From an uncultured Bacilli bacterium (GTDB lineage Bacteria; Bacillota_I; Bacilli_A; RFN20; CAG-826), in assembly GCA_905236085.1 (NCBI GenBank), contig CAJOOD010000154.1, positions 1 to 16,546 on the forward strand: a DNA stretch of 16,546 nucleotides, written 5' to 3'. The position numbers and the translations under genes are program-made. Shown piece by piece: positions 15,751-16,546 of the stretch (its first letter is position 1; the number at the start of each line of letters is the position of its first letter). The notes under the pieces were generated by a model. That model saw nothing but the letters and a program-made list of their open reading frames with translations, had not been told where the DNA came from and did not search any database.

Positions 15751-16464
15751 ATGGCAAAAAACGACAAAGATTTAAAAAATATTTTGGCCGCGAATTTGGT
15801 CTACTATCGTAAAAGCGCTAAATTAACACAATCTGAAATAGCAGAAAAATTCAATTATTCTGATAAAGCTATATCTAAATGGGAAAGAGGCGAAGCCGCT
15901 CCTGATATTTTTGTTTTAAAAGCTCTAGCGGACTTTTATGGTGTACCTTTAACAGACTTTTTTAAAGAAAGACATGTCGCTTATATAGAAAATAGAGAAA
16001 GAAAACATATTCTTTTAACCGCTATATCAATTGGGGCGGTATGGGTGATTGCTACTATTCTCTTTGTGGTCTTTTCTTTCTTATTAGATGCCGGCGCGGA
16101 TATCACTAAACATATATGGCTAGTTTGGATATATGCTATCCCTCTAAGCGCTATTGTTGGTATTGTCTTATCAGCCATTTGGTTTAAAAACAAAATACCA
16201 ACATTAATATTTATTTCAATATTTGGTTGGACAGCGACCTTAAGCGCTTATCTATCCCTGGTTGCCTTTACTGATTTTAATATCTCATGGATTGTATTTA
16301 TTATTCCTGTTCCACTTCAAGCCATTTGTATATTGTTCTATCGATTAGAAAATCCAGTTAAGAAAATTATATCTTTGGTCCCTTGGACTAAAGAAAACAA
16401 AAACACTAGAGAAAAAAGAAGAAATAAAGAAATCGAAACTAGTGATAATAATCAAGATAATTAA
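15751..16464 (+). CDS. XRE-family HTH regulator fused to four membrane helices
   Basis: A 237-residue protein. Residues about 8-62 form an XRE/Cro-CI helix-turn-helix: LAANLVYYRKSAKLTQSEIA, FNYSDKAISKWERGEAAPDI, and LKALADFYGV, all typical. Helices at about 86-111, 122-144, 150-171 and 178-197 follow, then a basic/acidic tail of 40 residues in the cytoplasm. This places the DNA-binding part at the inner face of the membrane. Such membrane-tethered XRE proteins are known in Firmicutes and are thought to respond to envelope or membrane signals; the signal here is unknown. An in-frame stop lies directly before codon 1, so ATG 15751 is the earliest start; there is no Shine-Dalgarno. It is divergent from the acidic small gene and may regulate it or itself through the shared spacer. 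Followed by a strong terminator. Confidence 0.88.
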   Translation: MAKNDKDLKNILAANLVYYRKSAKLTQSEIAEKFNYSDKAISKWERGEAAPDIFVLKALADFYGVPLTDFFKERHVAYIENRERKHILLTAISIGAVWVIATILFVVFSFLLDAGADITKHIWLVWIYAIPLSAIVGIVLSAIWFKNKIPTLIFISIFGWTATLSAYLSLVAFTDFNISWIVFIIPVPLQAICILFYRLENPVKKIISLVPWTKENKNTREKRRNKEIETSDNNQDN

Positions 16465-16466
16465 AA

Positions 16467-16500
16467 AGCCTCACTTCATCAAACTAGTGAGGCTCTTTCT
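16467..16500. terminator. Bidirectional rho-independent terminator
   Basis: Perfect 9-bp stem AGCCTCACT (16467-16475) and AGTGAGGCT (16486-16494), 10-base loop. Plus strand is followed by CTTTCTTT. On the minus strand it is followed by TTTTAATT, an even better tract, suggesting that it also ends a leftward gene entering from the right edge. Confidence 0.88.
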
Positions 16501-16519
16501 TTATAATAAATATAATAGG

Positions 16520-16546
16520 CTATTTAGCACCGCCATCATTGATATA
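16520..16546 (-). CDS. Possible 3' end of a leftward gene running off the window
   Basis: Nine minus-strand codons open to the window edge end in TAG and read Y-I-N-D-G-G-A-K. The terminator at 16467-16500 lies 20 bases downstream with its best T tract in this direction, which is the only real support. Too short to identify. Confidence 0.35.
   Translation of the reverse strand, partial: YINDGGAK

Noticed and set aside
1..16546. CRISPR array, insertion sequence, phage genes, tRNA or rRNA
   Set aside because: No regularly spaced direct repeats, transposase or integrase motifs, or RNA gene structures were found.
1..16546. Mycoplasma-type code with TGA as Trp
   Set aside because: Full-length domains are read without any in-frame TGA and Trp codons are TGG.

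Overview
The window looks like a low-GC, AT-rich Gram-positive chromosome, most likely an uncultured gut member of the Bacilli/Erysipelotrichia or a walled relative of the Mollicutes. This is an inference from codon use, lipoprotein signals without outer-membrane genes, Ami-type oligopeptide transporter proteins, BspA-like leucine-rich repeats and a TupA-like ATP-grasp protein. The standard code applies: Trp is TGG and no reading frame is broken by TGA. All stops seen are TAA or TAG.

Layout. At the left edge is the 3' part of a Wzx-like polysaccharide flippase (+). It converges through a two-way terminator on a long leftward operon, about 11702 down to 1541: oppA, oppB, oppC, oppD, oppF, a membrane-anchored BspA-like LRR protein, and an acidic lipoprotein. 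Spacing is tight (overlaps of 11 and 1 bases, gaps of 9 to 12). The exception is a 92-base gap after oppA that carries a strong stem-loop, a common way to make more binding protein than transporter. A 16-base perfect palindrome lies at the predicted transcription start of oppA.

Right of this is a small three-helix membrane protein (-), divergent from a TupA-like ATP-grasp protein (+). The latter converges and overlaps by 14 bases with a lipoprotein gene (-), which itself overlaps the end of an O-antigen-ligase/polymerase-like membrane protein (-). With the flippase, these suggest surface-glycan genes on both sides of the peptide transporter. Further right are a 43-residue, extremely acidic small protein (-) with a perfect Shine-Dalgarno, a 5' hairpin and its own terminator, and then an XRE regulator fused to four membrane helices (+). 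At the right edge a few codons may be the end of a convergent gene.

Together the window encodes cell-surface functions: peptide uptake, LRR display, lipoproteins, glycan assembly and a membrane-tethered regulator. The least explained items are the two opp-linked surface proteins, the helical insert in OppD, the extra helix and Cys-rich loop in OppB, the acidic microprotein, and apparent leaderless transcripts for two glycan genes.
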